Of a DNA stretch of 64,000 nucleotides, positions 23,181 through 37,800 are shown piece by piece. Where the stretch lies: positions 29,107,725 through 29,171,724 of the forward strand of contig JAJLRJ010000007.1 in NCBI GenBank assembly GCA_024195265.1, written 5' to 3'. The stretch comes from Dendrophyllia cribrosa. Lineage: Eukaryota > Cnidaria > Anthozoa > Scleractinia > Dendrophylliidae. Position 1 is the first letter of the stretch. Each line of letters opens with the position of its first letter. The notes beneath the pieces were generated by a model. That model saw only the letters and a program-made list of their open reading frames with translations, did not search any database and had not been told where the DNA came from. Position numbers and translations under genes: made by a program.

Positions 23181-26100
23181 ATGGCGTTTTCCGCCCAGAC
23201 AGATCATGGGCAATGTGAACGAAAGGACGCAGTTTTGTGTGAAATTGGTAAAGAAACATCAAAAGAGAAGGCCAAGGTTTGTGCTTACTCTGTAGCTTTT
23301 TACGTCGGTCTAATTTGTGTTCTGTATGCATTTTTTTGTATGCAAAACTTCAGAGGAAGGAATTGTATTATTCGCGTTTGGTGCTTTAGCAGGCAGAGGC
23401 AGCGGCATATGCTTAAGTGTTGGGCTATTCTAATATTGTGTAAAGTTAGCGCTATCTACTGACTCACTGACTTTAGTTACTTCACTATTTTCTGGAATTA
23501 TAGCAGTTTGTACCGAACCCTGCCGCCAAACCGTTTGTACCTTCCAACTTGAATTCAACATTGGGTCGCTCAAACAGGACACGGTCAGCCATCGAGGGAC
23601 AAAATTCCAAAGTAAGTGTCGTATTCTTTCTTCTATCTGGTTAACCAGGAAACTAGCTAATGTATTGGACTTAATTTGAAAACAGCACTAGTTGCTAACG
23701 TGATTTTGGTTACGAGCGTTTGGGTGACCGCGTTCAAAGTGCAGTGTACGAAGGTGCTCTTCAGTTGTATTGAAACGAAAAGGGACACATAAATGCTCAT
23801 AACCTTAATACGAAAAATTTAGTAACTATTATTGAATTTATTTGCCCCAGTAGGACAAAAGTATAGCTTAGCCGTTATCCTTCAGAGATGTAAACTTAGT
23901 TGTTGGCAATCGTTCGGACTTGCACACAGTTTCGAAATATGAAGCTTATGCTAACAAGAAACGCTTTGAATTAATCCTAGCTGTGTTCAAGTTTGTTTTC
24001 AACTGGCCATTCTGCAGTTCTCCGCATTCTGTTTTCCATTTTAGAGGTTAACTATTTCATTATAATCTGGGCGATAAACGCATCAGAAGTTTCAAAAATA
24101 ATATCACGAAGGGGTTTATTTGCTGTTGTATGGCTGACTGGTCAGGTTTATGATGGATTTGCCCTGAGACAAGTTTTATTCAACTCTATGGATAATGCAA
24201 GCTTGTACTTTTGATTCTAAGCTGGATTTTTTTGGCCACTGAATCGTTGAGGTTGGTGTCTTTTTTGGACTTAGTGGATCTTCAATAATTTCATCTAATG
24301 TATTTCGTGCTGTAGCGTTCAAATTCTAATTATAGAATCGGCGAATCTCAAAGCGAAAGGGATCTATTGTAAATATCACCTAGCGTTCGGAAATAAGAGG
24401 TGGTTGTTCGTGCAAATAATTCCCACTTTGATTGCATCGTTTAGCCTGGCTTATTTTATTTTTTGAGCAAATGTTCTATTCGCCTTCTTACAATTCGGTT
24501 ATTGTGGTTTAAAAATTTTCAATGTTTTAAGACCTCATGTGTAGCTTTGACCGACTGTTTCACCGATAAGATTTTCTTTCTACGTGATATCTTTCATTTA
24601 AGACACAGTTTATTGTCATGAATTTTAATATGGGTAATGTGTGATCTTTGCGTAGAATTGCATGGGTTATAATTTTGAATTTTGTGCTCTTTATACATGC
24701 CCCAGACTTACAAAAGTTAAGCGTTTACACTGTTTTCAACTCAAAAGTTTTGAGTTCTTGATATATATTACTGGGGAGCTTTTAGAACACGACATCAGTT
24801 TTGTTTTAGAGAGTGTAATAAGACGTTTTAAAGAATTCAAAAGTGTTGTGATTTGACATGATACAAATTGACAATATTATAAAAGTATTTATGATCTTTT
24901 GTTATCAGCTGCCAAAGAAACAGTTTTCATTCAAATGAAGCCATGACCTAAAATATGAGATGAAAACATTAAGTGCCTCAATAAACAAGGAGATTACCGG
25001 CAAACAATGAGCAATTTTTGTGTATTATGGAACTGAAGAGTTCACAGTATTATTACAGTAAAGTTCATACCTGTCACAGCAATTTAAAAGCCTGTATAAA
25101 TTTCTGATTTCAATTTCTAAATGGAATTTAATTACATAACATATAAGGGACTTGTTCAAACAGGTGTGATCTAATTTTTCTTGTGTACTTGTTTGTTATC
25201 TTTCTTATCTTCCATCATTTTGTCCATAGTTTTTAGATAACTTATGTTGTGCTTTTGAAGTATGTATGAAACATGCACAATATAAACCCATAGGGGATTA
25301 TTATCACATGTTATTATCCATTGAAAGACCACTAATCTTTACGGCTTGTCTGCCACCTTTTTTAGAAGCAAATGCATGAGATTGTAATGATTGATCTGAG
25401 ATAGTGGAAAACAGCTAATTAACATGGTTCCTGGAGTTTTATGCACCATGTGATGACTGATGGCATAGCGTATATGAAAAATAAATAACATATCAGCAAT
25501 GCTCAAATTTTGTCTGTTAAGGACGTTCGCGCTAATTGTTTATGCGCATCCTTACTGCGCACGCAATTCATGTCGCAACGCCATTCTACGTCATGCACGA
25601 GCGCGCGCGCAAGAGAAGAAATCTAAGCACATAAAGGGCTGAAAGCCATTGCGTTAACTTTGCTTAGATTTTACTCGCTTGGATGGTCGGTGACCACCAA
25701 TTTTTTTTTCATAGATAATTTTCTTTGCCAATTCTCGACAGATTTGAAAAAATGAACAAAAAATCAATGTAGGAAGTTTAAATTTTTCCATTTTTCTACC
25801 CGCGCGCCGTCGAATCCTGCCAACTTGTGGCTGTCAGAGTTTGCAAATGCTGTCGTTTAAAGATGAAATTTATTTCAAGGAACGTCACCAGTTGAATCAA
25901 TTTACTGAACAGACCTACTCGCATAAAATTTAGGAAAGAAAGTTGCATTTTAGAGATTCATTTGCAATATTTTTAGACTAACAGACATTGGGGTCACATC
26001 CCATAAGGAAGACCAATTTTAAAAAATTAGGGTCACCTTTCAGATATTTTATCTCAGAAATGAAGTCGGTGACCCCCTCATTTTTTTGCATTTCTGACAC

Positions 26101-28859
26101 GAGTTACTCATAACCTAACTGTAGCAAAAGTTTTATAAAAAAATCAATGTTAGAAGATTTTCGCGCCAACGTCCTTAAGTCAAACATTTAAAAAAAAAAT
26201 CTATTCATAAATTTCTGCTTCCAAAGACCTTGAAATATTGCTGTTTAAACTTTCAAAGAAAACAAGTTTGTAAATTTCATTCATGACAATAAATGCCATC
26301 AGGGTGATTCCCTAATATTGCATTGCGCATCACTACTGCGCATAATATCTTGCATCATTTGGGCGTGTACATGTATGAGCGCACGCGTATTCCGGAGCAA
26401 GAGGGTTTCCTTTAAGGATTTTGTTCCCTTGGTAACTAAGTAGTTGTTTTCTCCTAAACGAGCATGGTGACCTATCTTTTTTATTTCTTATTTGAAGAAA
26501 ATACTACTCCTTTATATAGCCAAATTTGAAGAATTTTTCATTGGTAGATTTTGAAATATTCTCATGGAATCACTTTTACAATCTAGTTTTTAGCGTTTCA
26601 TTGGGAGCGTGCAGATGCTGAAATTGTCCTATTGTTTCATTAGTTTTTCTTTTATGGTAACTTAAAGGCTTTTCGATGATTGTTCAGCTATCATAACTGA
26701 AATAATGGCTGCTTCTTGCTCAAGCTCTCCAATGCACTGCAAACTGTTACTTCAGGAGTGATGTGATGCCCTTGAATATCTAAATGTATTTTACTGTTAA
26801 TGTACTTTAACATTTCAATAACACCATGCATTCTTGTTGAATGCCACAGATGTAAAATATTTGTGTTGATTAAAGGGAGATATAGCTGACTCATTTCTAG
26901 CCAACCAGCTACAATCCTCGTCACATTTGTTGGGACACATCGCGTCTCCGTGCCTTCTCTCTCCCTCCTCAATGTTGGTTTGCCATTTAATGACCACAAA
27001 GCCGCAAAATTCAACATTGGGGGGAAGGACGGCGAATGTTGGGGTAAATATGTGTTATGCGTGACATGTCCCAACTAAATATGACGGGGATTGTAGGTAG
27101 CCTTTTTCTGGCATTATTTAAAAATAATCAAAAACTTGAAAATGACCCCAAGCAATCATTGAAATCTTCAGTACAATTTGGATCATATTAGAAGTCTTAG
27201 GTAAAAAAAAATGTTCCACAAGATGCAAACAAAAGATTAAGGGAACACTCGGGGCTCGAATTTTATTTTTTGGATAACTAGACAAATTTTAAAATTTGTG
27301 AAATTGTGATAATAAATGGAAAAAACTAATGAGTGGTTCAAATTACAGGTCTTTGATGACCTATAAAATAAATAGAGACAATTTAACACTAATTCCATTG
27401 TCCTTTCATTTGCTTTTGTGTTTTGACCATTTAACAATGACCATTCCCTGTTTTTTCCATGGGTTATGTTAGACCACTCTAACTAACTAAACATAATATG
27501 CACAAATTGCCAAAGCTGGAACCAGTGTGTATGCATTTCTTAATAACTTACTATAATAATCTCATCTGCATAACAAACAGGGCACACTGATCACAAAAGA
27601 GCCACTTTCGAAAAAACATAAAGCAAACAAGATGGCAGAAAGTAATAAAGTTGTGTCCAGCTCTCCACATCTTACAAATACGCCTGGTTACCTTGAGTTC
27701 TGTACTCAGAAGCCAGCGTTTTCATGTTCGATCATACTGTAAGCTTATTTAAACAACAAATTGTACATGTTCAAGATAGAAAACAACCTCGTGCAAAAAG
27801 AAACACGTCAGCTGTGAAAATTAACATTTATTTCTAAGGCTTTCTCTGTACAACAATTAATTATTTTAAAGAAAATTTTTACTAACCATGTCGGGTTAGT
27901 TGAACACGTTTTTAGTAACCAAACATTAAAAACTACTAACCGTTGGATAATGGCCATTAAATTTGAGCCCTGTACACTTCTTAGAATCCTGCTCATTCAT
28001 AATGTCTCAGGGAGTAGGGTGGGTTTAGGGTTAGAAGTGCATCTGATAAAATCTGCATTACCCAGAATAATATTATTCAAAACCCTTCCTGTTACCTATA
28101 TTTTAAAAACATGTACCCGAAACTAACACACCGTGTTTAAACAGTGCTCACTATTTTTGTCAGACATTTTGAAGCTTTTAGCAATGAAGGGACACCGAAG
28201 GAGGGACAAAACAAGACAAAGAAAAAAGTCTGCAAACAAGCGGCCATCTTGGTTAACCTTAGTAACCAGGCTAAATGAAAACATCTGCTCAAAAAATTTG
28301 CACGGTTACCAAGCTTGTTTTAGTTTGAATGAACAGCAGGCAAACATATGTAGCTGCAATAACAACTGTGGTTTTCTTTTTCAATACACGATGATTCAAT
28401 GGATAGAAGCAAAGTCTAGCTCACGTTTTCCACTTTTCTGTGGAACAGCTCCATTTTGTGCTCTTATCAGGAGCTCTACTTACTTCATAAACACTTTCAT
28501 TAAGTGAGTCAAAGTGCTTTGGTCATGGTCTTGTTATTTTTTATTTCTGCCTGTGCAAAATACTGAAGGCATTGCTTACAATTTCCACAAATTTTATTAA
28601 CCTGCCACATGTGGAATTTTTTCATCATCTTGAACATAAGAAGACATGTACAGCAGTTGCGTTGTGGCACTTGATTTGTTTGCAAATCTTTATTTTCTCA
28701 GGCCATGAGAATGGGTGATTTATTGTAACTTATTGTAATGTATTTATAGTACCTATTAGTTCTTAGCATTTTGTTTATGGAATCACATGGGCCCGAGTAA
28801 AATTAAGGATTAATATCATGCATGTTTTCAGAAACTCTGGCAATTTCTATAGATTCTGG

Positions 28860-28890
<31 letters not shown>

Positions 28891-31800
28891 AAGGGAACAT
28901 GTGATTACTTGTTTATAATATAGAGGGTAAAATTATAGGGAAACCTTTCAGACTTCAAGAGTTCAGTACTCAGACTTGAAACTACCCTAAGTGAGCTGGA
29001 GCCTGAAGTGAAAATACTCTCTTACAAACTTTCAACTTACTTATTATGTCAAAGATACATTTGGCTGTTACGTACATCTAGAGAACATAGCCTAATTTAT
29101 CGATAAAAGAAACTTTCCAACAAAAACAAAGCAAATTTTATTTAAGCGTACCTGTGTTGTGAAGTTTTTGCTGCTTTGATAACAACAACAAATGGCAATT
29201 TCAATCTTACTTGCACGTTTGGCAATTTAATTGCTTTCTTTCACTTGAAGGGCCGAGAGCATGTCCAGCCTATATGACTTTTTAGGCCCTTTTTTATTTT
29301 TTCTTGCTCAGATTTGGCCAATTTTGGCATGTGAACTAGAAATTAGTTGCAAAACATTGTTCCGAATTTTTTTCCGTCGTTTTCGAGAAATACCGTATGC
29401 AAAAAAAAAATCAATCAATCAAAGGCTCCTATTGTAACGCAATGTTGCGGTAAGCTTCTGTTTTCGCACTGACACGGTTCGATATTTTTTTAAAATTAAA
29501 CGTAAGGAATTTTGACGAACGCAAAAAAAGTAAATCACTTTCATAATGTCCAGTTCGAAGAAAAAAAAAAAAATGACGCTGAGCGTGATTCGAACCCGGA
29601 GCCGTCCGAGCGCAAATCCCCGACCAAACCACTAGACCATCGACGAACACATGCTCACTTCAGGCTAAGTTTTATTATTTAAAGGTTGATACGCATCAAA
29701 ACGCGTATCTCGATTTCAAAATCCTTTTAGATCGAATTTAATGTTGCATTAAAGACTCCAAATGCGAAACGTCTTCCCGCCGGCCAGCAACAACTCACTT
29801 CGAGCTGCCCAAAGCTGTATTTCAAGTGCCCGACCACGCACAGCGGACCCATCTACCACTGTCGCAAAGCATGTCGGGAAATCCTACAACAAAACCGAAA
29901 TGGAGTTCCCTCCCGAAAGTTATTGCAAAATACTATAAGTCTCAAAGCACTTCGGATATCAGGCATTTCGACCACAGCACGATGGGAAATGGCCCACAAC
30001 TCTCAACGCTGCCCCTTTTCTGATCCGAAGTGATTCCAGACTTTCCCGCCGGCTGGTCTTCCCGACCAAGGTCCGTTTTTCACCTCGAGCGCTAAATGGC
30101 GCTTCAGACACAAGGAAGGACAAGAAACACGACTCGTTTCTTTGAGAAGTGCTAGAGACTCAAGGATTTCCGGACTTAATGATGTCTTTCAATCACCGGA
30201 CGGGCCTCATACACGTTGGCTTACACACACGCTACAGAGGCGATGTGTTGCCGTAGTGAGCTCACGATAGATAAGCGAGCCAGGCGTGCGTAAATAACGG
30301 TATTTTCGTTTAGTTGTTGACACTGGTCAGAAGTATTGCAGTCGCGTATTCTCACGACCAAACTGCTTTCAAATGGCTTCGAAATTGCGCTCTGAATGTA
30401 CCGTCAAAGCACTGGAGGGCCAGAACTCTGCTTTTTTCAGGTGAAATTGGTCAAATTCCTTAGGGTTAGTGCAAATTCGACAAGGGCTTGTGATATTATT
30501 CGCTGTACGATAAAATGAGGCTATTCTGAGCTATTCTGAGCGAGAAAAAATAAAAAAAGGCCTAAAAAGTCATATAGGCTGGACATGCTCTCGGCCCTTC
30601 ATATCTAAACACACTAATCTGCTAATCTAATTATTTAAAGTCATTATTATTCATAACAGCAATCCCGAAACCGCAAGTTATTCGCTTCACTGCTTTTAAT
30701 CAACTCGAGTTGTTCGTTTCACTTGAAAAATTCACAAGATGTTTGTTTTACTGCCTCTAAACAGCCACGTTTCTCGCAAAAAGCGTAAGTTGTTTGTTTC
30801 GCTGCTTTTAAACCTCTCCAGTTGTTCATTTCACTGCGGCTGAACCGCTTTAGTTGCTTGTTTCACTTAATAGAAACTCGCGAAACTCGCAAAAATCGCA
30901 AGTTTTTCGCTTCACTGCTTTTAAAGCACTCAAGTTGTTCGTTTCACTGTTTTTAAACTGCTCAAGACAAGTTGTTCCTTTCAAACAAACCCTGCAGCAT
31001 TTTGTCTTTGCCGTACTAGATGCCCCTTGGGATTTCTTTTATGAATAACAATAACTTTAGATAATTAGATTAGCAGATTAGTGTGCTTAGATATGCAGGG
31101 CCGAGAGCATGTCCAGTCTATATGACTTTTTAGGCCTTTTTTTATTTTTTCTTGCTCAGATTTGGCCAATTTTGGCATGTGAACTAGAAATTAGTTGCAA
31201 AACATTGTTCCGAATTTTTTTCCGTTGTTTTTTCCGTCGTTTTCGAGAAATACCGTATGCAAAAAAAAAAAAATCAATCAATCAAAGGCTCCTATTGTAA
31301 CGCAATGTTGCGGTAAGCTTCTGTTTTCGCACTGACACGGTTCGATATTTTTTTAAAATTAAACGTACATGTAAGGAATTTTGACGAACGCAAAAAAAGT
31401 AAATCACTTTCATAATGTCCAGTTCGAAGAAAAAAAAAAAATGATGCTGAGCGTGATTCGAACCCGGAGCCGTCCGAGCGCAAATCCCCGACCAAACCAC
31501 TAGACCATCGACGAACACATGCTCACTTCAGGCTAAGTTTTATTATTTAAAGGTTGATACGCATCAAAACGCGTATCTCGATTTCAAAATCCTTTTAGAT
31601 CGAATTTAATGTTGCATTAAAGACTCCAAATGCGAAACGTCTTCCCGCCGGCTAGCAACAACTCACTTCGAGCTGCCCAAAGCTGTATTTCAAGTGCCCG
31701 ACCACGCACAGCGGACCCATCTACCACTGTCGCAAAGCATGTCGGGAAATCCTACAACAAAACCGAAATGGAGTTCCCTCCCGAAAGTTATTGCAAAATA

Positions 31801-34800
31801 CTATAAGTCTCAAAGCACTTCAGATATCGGGCATTTCGACCACGGCACGGGATGGGAAATGGCCCACAACTCTCAACGCTGCCCCTTTTCTGATCCGAAG
31901 TGATTCCAGACTTTCCCGCCGGCTGGTCTTCCCGACCAAGGTCCGTTTTTCACCTCGAGCGCTAAATGGCGCTTCAGACACAAGGAAGGACAAGAAACAC
32001 GACTCGTTTCTTTGAGAAGTGCTAGAGACTCAAGGATTTCCGGACTTAATGATGTCTTTCAATCACCGGACGGGCCTCATACACGTTGGCTTACACACAC
32101 GCTACAGAGGCGATGTGTTGCCGTAGTGAGCTCACGATAGATAAGCGAGCCAGGCGTGCGTAAATAACGGTATTTTCGTTTAGTTGTTGACACTGGTCAG
32201 AAGTATTGCAGTCGCGTATTCTCACGACCAAACTGCTTTCAAATGGCTTCGAAATTGCGCTCTGAATGTACCGTCAAAGCACTGGAGGGCCAGAACTCTG
32301 CTTTTTTCAGGTGAAATTGGTCAAATTCCTTAGGGTTAGTGCAAATTCGACAAGGGCTTGTGATATTATTCGCTGTACGATAAAATGAGGCTATTCTGAG
32401 CTATTCTGAGCTATTCTGAGCGAGAAAAAATAAAAAAAGGCCTAAAAAGTCATATAGGCTGGACATGCTCTCGGCCCTTCACTTCTTTTAGCCTTATTCT
32501 TTCTCCTGTTAAAACTAAGACCATAATTTTATTAATACAATTTCATAGACACGCATATATAAAAAGCTAAAAATACAATATTAATATGTAAGAATAAAAA
32601 ATAAAAATAAATATAAACGTTTATTGTCCATTTCAGCAAAATCTGTCAAAGTTCTTTTCTGTAGGTCCACAGAAATCCGCATATATTCATGAAATGATGA
32701 AACTTTAAAACCTTTTGTCACCATGAATGAATTTCTTCAAGGTCGTCAACGTTGTTAATCAGATGAGGCTTATGTCAAAAGAATGTACTAACTTGTAGAG
32801 AAATGTTGTGAAGGCAATAATAATTATTTCTAATTAATTTTTGTCAACGTACACACAATGTACTAATGTAGAAACATTGCCGGAGTAAACAAGCCTAATA
32901 CTTTACTATGGTACGGAGAAATTTCATGAAGACAAGTGTTACACAAGAATTTTTTATCAATCCAGGGTTCGCAAGTACGACAAATTTGGCGTATTTTACG
33001 CCAAAATATTTCAGACGACTCCACTGAGGTTACGGAGAAAGTCACTTTGACTCCAAACATTTTCGGCAGCAAAAAAAAACGTTCTTTCCTTACCTTTTAC
33101 GAAACAAATACAATCTACATTAACTGTAATCATTTTCAAGCTTATTTAAACCATCTAACTTGAAGAATATTTCATGCATGTGTATGCAGAGTGTAAATAA
33201 TGATTGTGACGATCGCTTCTCTATGCCCGCCATCTTGGATTTGAGCCTTTTGAGGTCAGCAGACTCTCACAATTGTCCCAGGACCACGTGCTAAAAATGG
33301 CGTCCTCGTCGAGAGCCGCCAAAACAAGTAACAAAACGACAATAAAGTTGTCAAAATCTGTCAAAGGTTTTTTTACTCTTCTCTAAGGAATATTACATTG
33401 GTTTTTTTTTTACATTTTGTCACTTGACTCCAAATTTTCAAAAATGGCTCCAAAATTTGTGAAGCAGAAGTCACATTGACTTCACCTATCAAAAAAAATT
33501 GCAAACCCTGCAATCTGATAATTTTTTTGTGGCTCTTTTATTGTGTCGTACAGGGACCCACACCATAAAATGTTGTCACCACATGATTTTATATTTAAGA
33601 GATGCAGGGGTAAAAAAATCACCATGCATGTTACACTGTAAATGATTACCTATGGTGCATTAAAATATAAGATATTTTATGTTTATTGGCCTTTAGGTAT
33701 TTGGACTTGGTAGAAATATTGCAAATCTGAAGGCTGCAAGACAAGTTGGACAGCTGATACATCCAGCATCACAACCCTATATTAACGGTCCACGTGGTGC
33801 TGATGGAATCCCTCAAGATGAACCGAGAACTCCTACAATGCCTCAGTCTAACAATCACATAGCTTTTCATCTTGTTTCTAAAGTTCTTGAGGATGAGAGT
33901 ATCTTTAACTTCACAAGCTTTGAGGAAACAGCTTGTGTAGAGCCGTTCTCGTTAATTCATCCTGATGGGTAAGTTTCCTAAACTACAAATTTACTGAACA
34001 GTTGTGTGGAACAAATACTCAAATACTTCAGGTTTAAGATTCTAAGAGAAACTGGTTTTATTGTCAAAATTATAATACTTTTAACAGTACTTTTTTAGAA
34101 AATATCGGTATGCCCTATTATTATGTTTTTGCTGGCCACATGCCTGTCAGAAGGGTCTGGGGATTTCTTCCAGTATTATAAATCAGAACCCTGGTTATTT
34201 TGGTAGAGAAGTAATGCATTGCTACTAATAGAAGAGTTTTTTTCAGTGGAATCCCTCTTTGGTGCATCCCTTCAATTGCCTATGGAAAATAAACATCAAA
34301 CTGGTTTGAAAATTTTCAAGTACTAAAAATTATCTCACAACATAATTATGATAAAATAATTATATGAAAAAGGGTTCATAGAAGGTATAGTTTCAGGAAC
34401 TTATCTGAGTCTGTGTTTTAACCCCTTCATCACTGATTATTTATTAGATTTAGACATTGAGTTGTGTGCTTAAAATCCTACCCTGTACCATTCAACCATT
34501 TAGTCCTATGCTACTATTTCTTTCTCAGTACTTGACTTTTCTTTGAAATATTCTGATTTTGGCTGCTTTCAGAGTGTAAAGGTTAAATTTGTGAATTTGC
34601 AATATAATGTAGCTGATTTTTTTGTTTTGTTTTCAGTTTTGATGGTACATCACATTCCTGGCCTCTTTCACTTGCACCTAATGGTTGTGTTCCAATTCCC
34701 ACTTCTTCATCCAATGGAGGAAGTGTAGGCACTGGTAGCTTTGGTTCTTTTCCAGGACAGACAATCTGGTCAGCTGAAGCAAATAGCCATACCACACCTC

Positions 34801-37800
34801 CCTTATCGCCACTTGATATGTCCCCACCATCCAGCCTGACAAATTCTTCATTAGGTACCACCCCTCCTTTCCCTGCAACTCCTTTAGCACCTACAAGCTC
34901 CCTAACTAATTCATCTGGCAGTGCCTCACCCACAGTAAATGGCTTTAATGATGAGCTGTCTCCATACCCATCCCCCACTGGACAACACTTTGGATCACAA
35001 GATGCATTATCTCATTCTCTGTTCATGCCCATTAAAGATACACCTATGGGAAGTAAGGGATGGAATTCCTCAGAATCTGGCTACTATTCAAGCAATGGTT
35101 CATCTCGTCGTTCTCAATCCTCTCCAAGCTCAGCCCCTGGACATACACATTTTGTTACTTCGCCAAGAACACGTCCACAGTCTCTCACATTTACCAGTGG
35201 TAATCATTACTGCAGCTCACCCAGCATGTCCCCTTCTTCACCACCAGTGCATAGCCAGTCAGCTCCAAAGTACATTGGCTCAAGCCATGATATGAATGGA
35301 GGCGCTTGGTACAAAAATGCTTCTGGTCGAGAACACATTTCTCCAAACCATTTTCCAAGGGATGGACAATCTTTTGGTAGAGACAATGGACATTCTGGTC
35401 ATGCCATTTTGCAGCGTACAAAGAGTCCATTGACCGGTGAACTGCATTATAGGCTTGAAGAATGCTATGAACAACTTAGATGTCTGGAGAAAGAAAGAAA
35501 GAAGGTAACAGTGACATATTTAAGTCACTGACATCTAACCAGGGGTCAAATTGCTCCCAGACTTTTTACCTGTGTCTAGTGACAGGCAGAATATTTATCC
35601 ACATGTCACTGCCAACATAAAATCTGAACAAAAAATTTTAATGTTTATTTTCATTTTTTAGTGATAACAAAACTCAACTGTGGTTTTACAATCAATTGCA
35701 TATTAAACTGGTAGAATAAGGCAACAGCATTTGTTGTCAATTTAGTTTAGGCCTTTGGTTTTGCCCATACTGGTAGGCATTCACTAGTCTCCTGTTTTTT
35801 TTTTTTAGAATCATGCCACTGTAGTCTAATTGCAGGGTCAGGGTTATAGTCCTTAACAGTGTCTCTGCTAAGGGGAACATGCATGAGGTCATTTAGTGAC
35901 TCTTCTTTGAGTTTGCAACGCCAGTCAGATTTAACTCTGTAACAGATGAAAATATTATTCAAATCAACAAATTCTGAATTATTAAAGATTTCCTTGTCTT
36001 TAGCCAGTGACAGGCTTCTATATTTTTTACCAACAGGTCACTTCCAAAAATTACCTGAAATCGACAGGTAGACCGGCAACATTTTGACTCCTGTCTAACT
36101 GGCATCTTTGTCTCAGATTATTATAAGTCAGTCATTTATGCTCATTGTCCCTGCAGTGTAAAAGCTAATATTCATTTTGGAATATAATCTCTCCCATGTT
36201 AAAAAAACTTAACCTAGGAAAACTTAACCTAGGAAATTGATGTCTTGGGGTTCATTTTTTATACCATAGTGTCAATTCACATTAAAACCACAGACCCACA
36301 AAACCATAGATTGTTGAGTTGCAGCTCTTCCTTATTACATGAAGCAACAAAAATAAATTTGATTGGAGATGATTTGTGATTGTAGATCACTTGAAATACC
36401 TCAGTGATGGTGTCATTTCAGCAAAGTCTGCCATGGTCATGAAATTAGGGAATATATCAGCAAAATCCATGATCAAAGCTTTGTTTTTTACCCATGCTAT
36501 GTTGAACTTTCATGAGTAGACTGTTGCTTAGTATGCTCAAAGTTTCTGCACATACAAGTGTGTCTATGTACATGTTTTTATTTTATTTTTTTTAGACAGA
36601 GGCAGAAATTTCACATCTGTGGTCAGGTCGAAGACTATCATCTGGAAATGCTACAAATGTGAGACCTCCGCCCAATCCATCCAGAGTGGACAAGCTTATT
36701 GTAGAGCACTTAAGGGAACATGCCAAGGTAGTCAGCTCTATGTCAACAAAGTGCTGTTTCATAGTCCAGGGGTAGTAGATATTTTTGGTCACTTGTTTCA
36801 TGGCCAGCAAATCATTTCAGATCCTGTCATTTTAGAGAGAAAAGCTAGAGAAGTTTAAACCTTTCCTACATAAGAACCAACTTGCCAATAATGGCGAAAA
36901 CAATAAACCAGACGCCAGGCAAGAAGTGACGCTAAAAAAGGTCAAATTCTACAAGAGCAATATTAAAACACCATGGGAAACCACAACAGACAGACCTCTT
37001 TTCCGTTGCACACGACATTTTACATAGTCATTTCAGTCAACACTAAAATGCTCCATAACAAACTAAATGTACTATTCCCATTTAAAATATGTAGAAGGAG
37101 CAAATGGCATTAAAAACACAAGGTAAGAGTCGTACACAGGCCTTTTTATCACATTATTCAAACAAAAACTTACCCTTTACATGTATCAACTTCGCTTAAC
37201 TCCATTTATGGCGATCCCAGAATCCTTTGCACATAACACAGGTATCTGATTACTGGTAACTCATTCATTCACTGTCAGACTTTATCTACAAATGTTCATT
37301 AACTTTCAGATATTGTGTATTTTCTTTACAATTTATTAAGATGAGTTTTATGGGTAAAGACAAAGCTCACAGTATATCATGGATCCAAATTGCCTCAGAG
37401 ATCTGTGGCAGCAGCACAGACAGCACAGTCATGGTTCACATACTGTACAAACACTTAATTTTTAACTTCCCATAAGCAGACAAAGCAGATAGGTGAAGTT
37501 GGTCTCCAGCTTATCTGCTGTATTGTTTACCTATGAAATTACTAGGTTGAAGCATTAGTTGGACGTATAGAGCGTATTCGTCACTCCCCACTCCACGTCA
37601 GCATTAGTGAAGGAGTAGATCAGTGGCAAAGTAAGATACGTGAACTCCAGAATCGCCGTAAGGAAGAGCTTGTTAGTAATACTAGTTCAAGAAGCAGACC
37701 TAACTGTGGTGTAAGGCATCAAGATACTGCAGGTAATCATTAAAACACTTTAAGCCTACTGTAGGGACCAGAGAAGTGGGGTCTCTGTATAAACAGGTTC

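Larger units (their letters stand above)
23612..33696. other. Intron 2 of the MEIOC-like gene, mostly mobile DNA
   Basis: About 10 kb with no convincing exon. Separate entries cover the TTAA element, the hAT-like elements at 27250 and 32963 and the A-X-B array at 29250-32477. From 23612 to 25520 and 28000 to 29249 I see AT-rich sequence with only short frames. Confidence 0.55.

Noticed and set aside
26691..27074. 127-codon open frame on the minus strand
   Set aside because: Part of it looks mildly protein-like (HLWHSTRMHGVIEMLKYINS) but I recognise no family, and it lies antisense in a MEIOC intron without a clear start.
28133..28507. 124-codon open frame on the plus strand
   Set aside because: It starts at a non-ATG codon, has no domain and lies within the repeat-rich MEIOC intron.
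29572..29650. Possible tRNA gene on the minus strand (also at 31445-31520)
   Set aside because: Box A and B words are present but the T-arm and acceptor stem do not pair properly, and the sequence is inside a repeated TIR element.
30660..30990. CRISPR-like array of TTCGTTTCACTGC repeats
   Set aside because: The units vary in length and sequence, there are no unique spacers, and the DNA is eukaryotic; it is a degenerate minisatellite.
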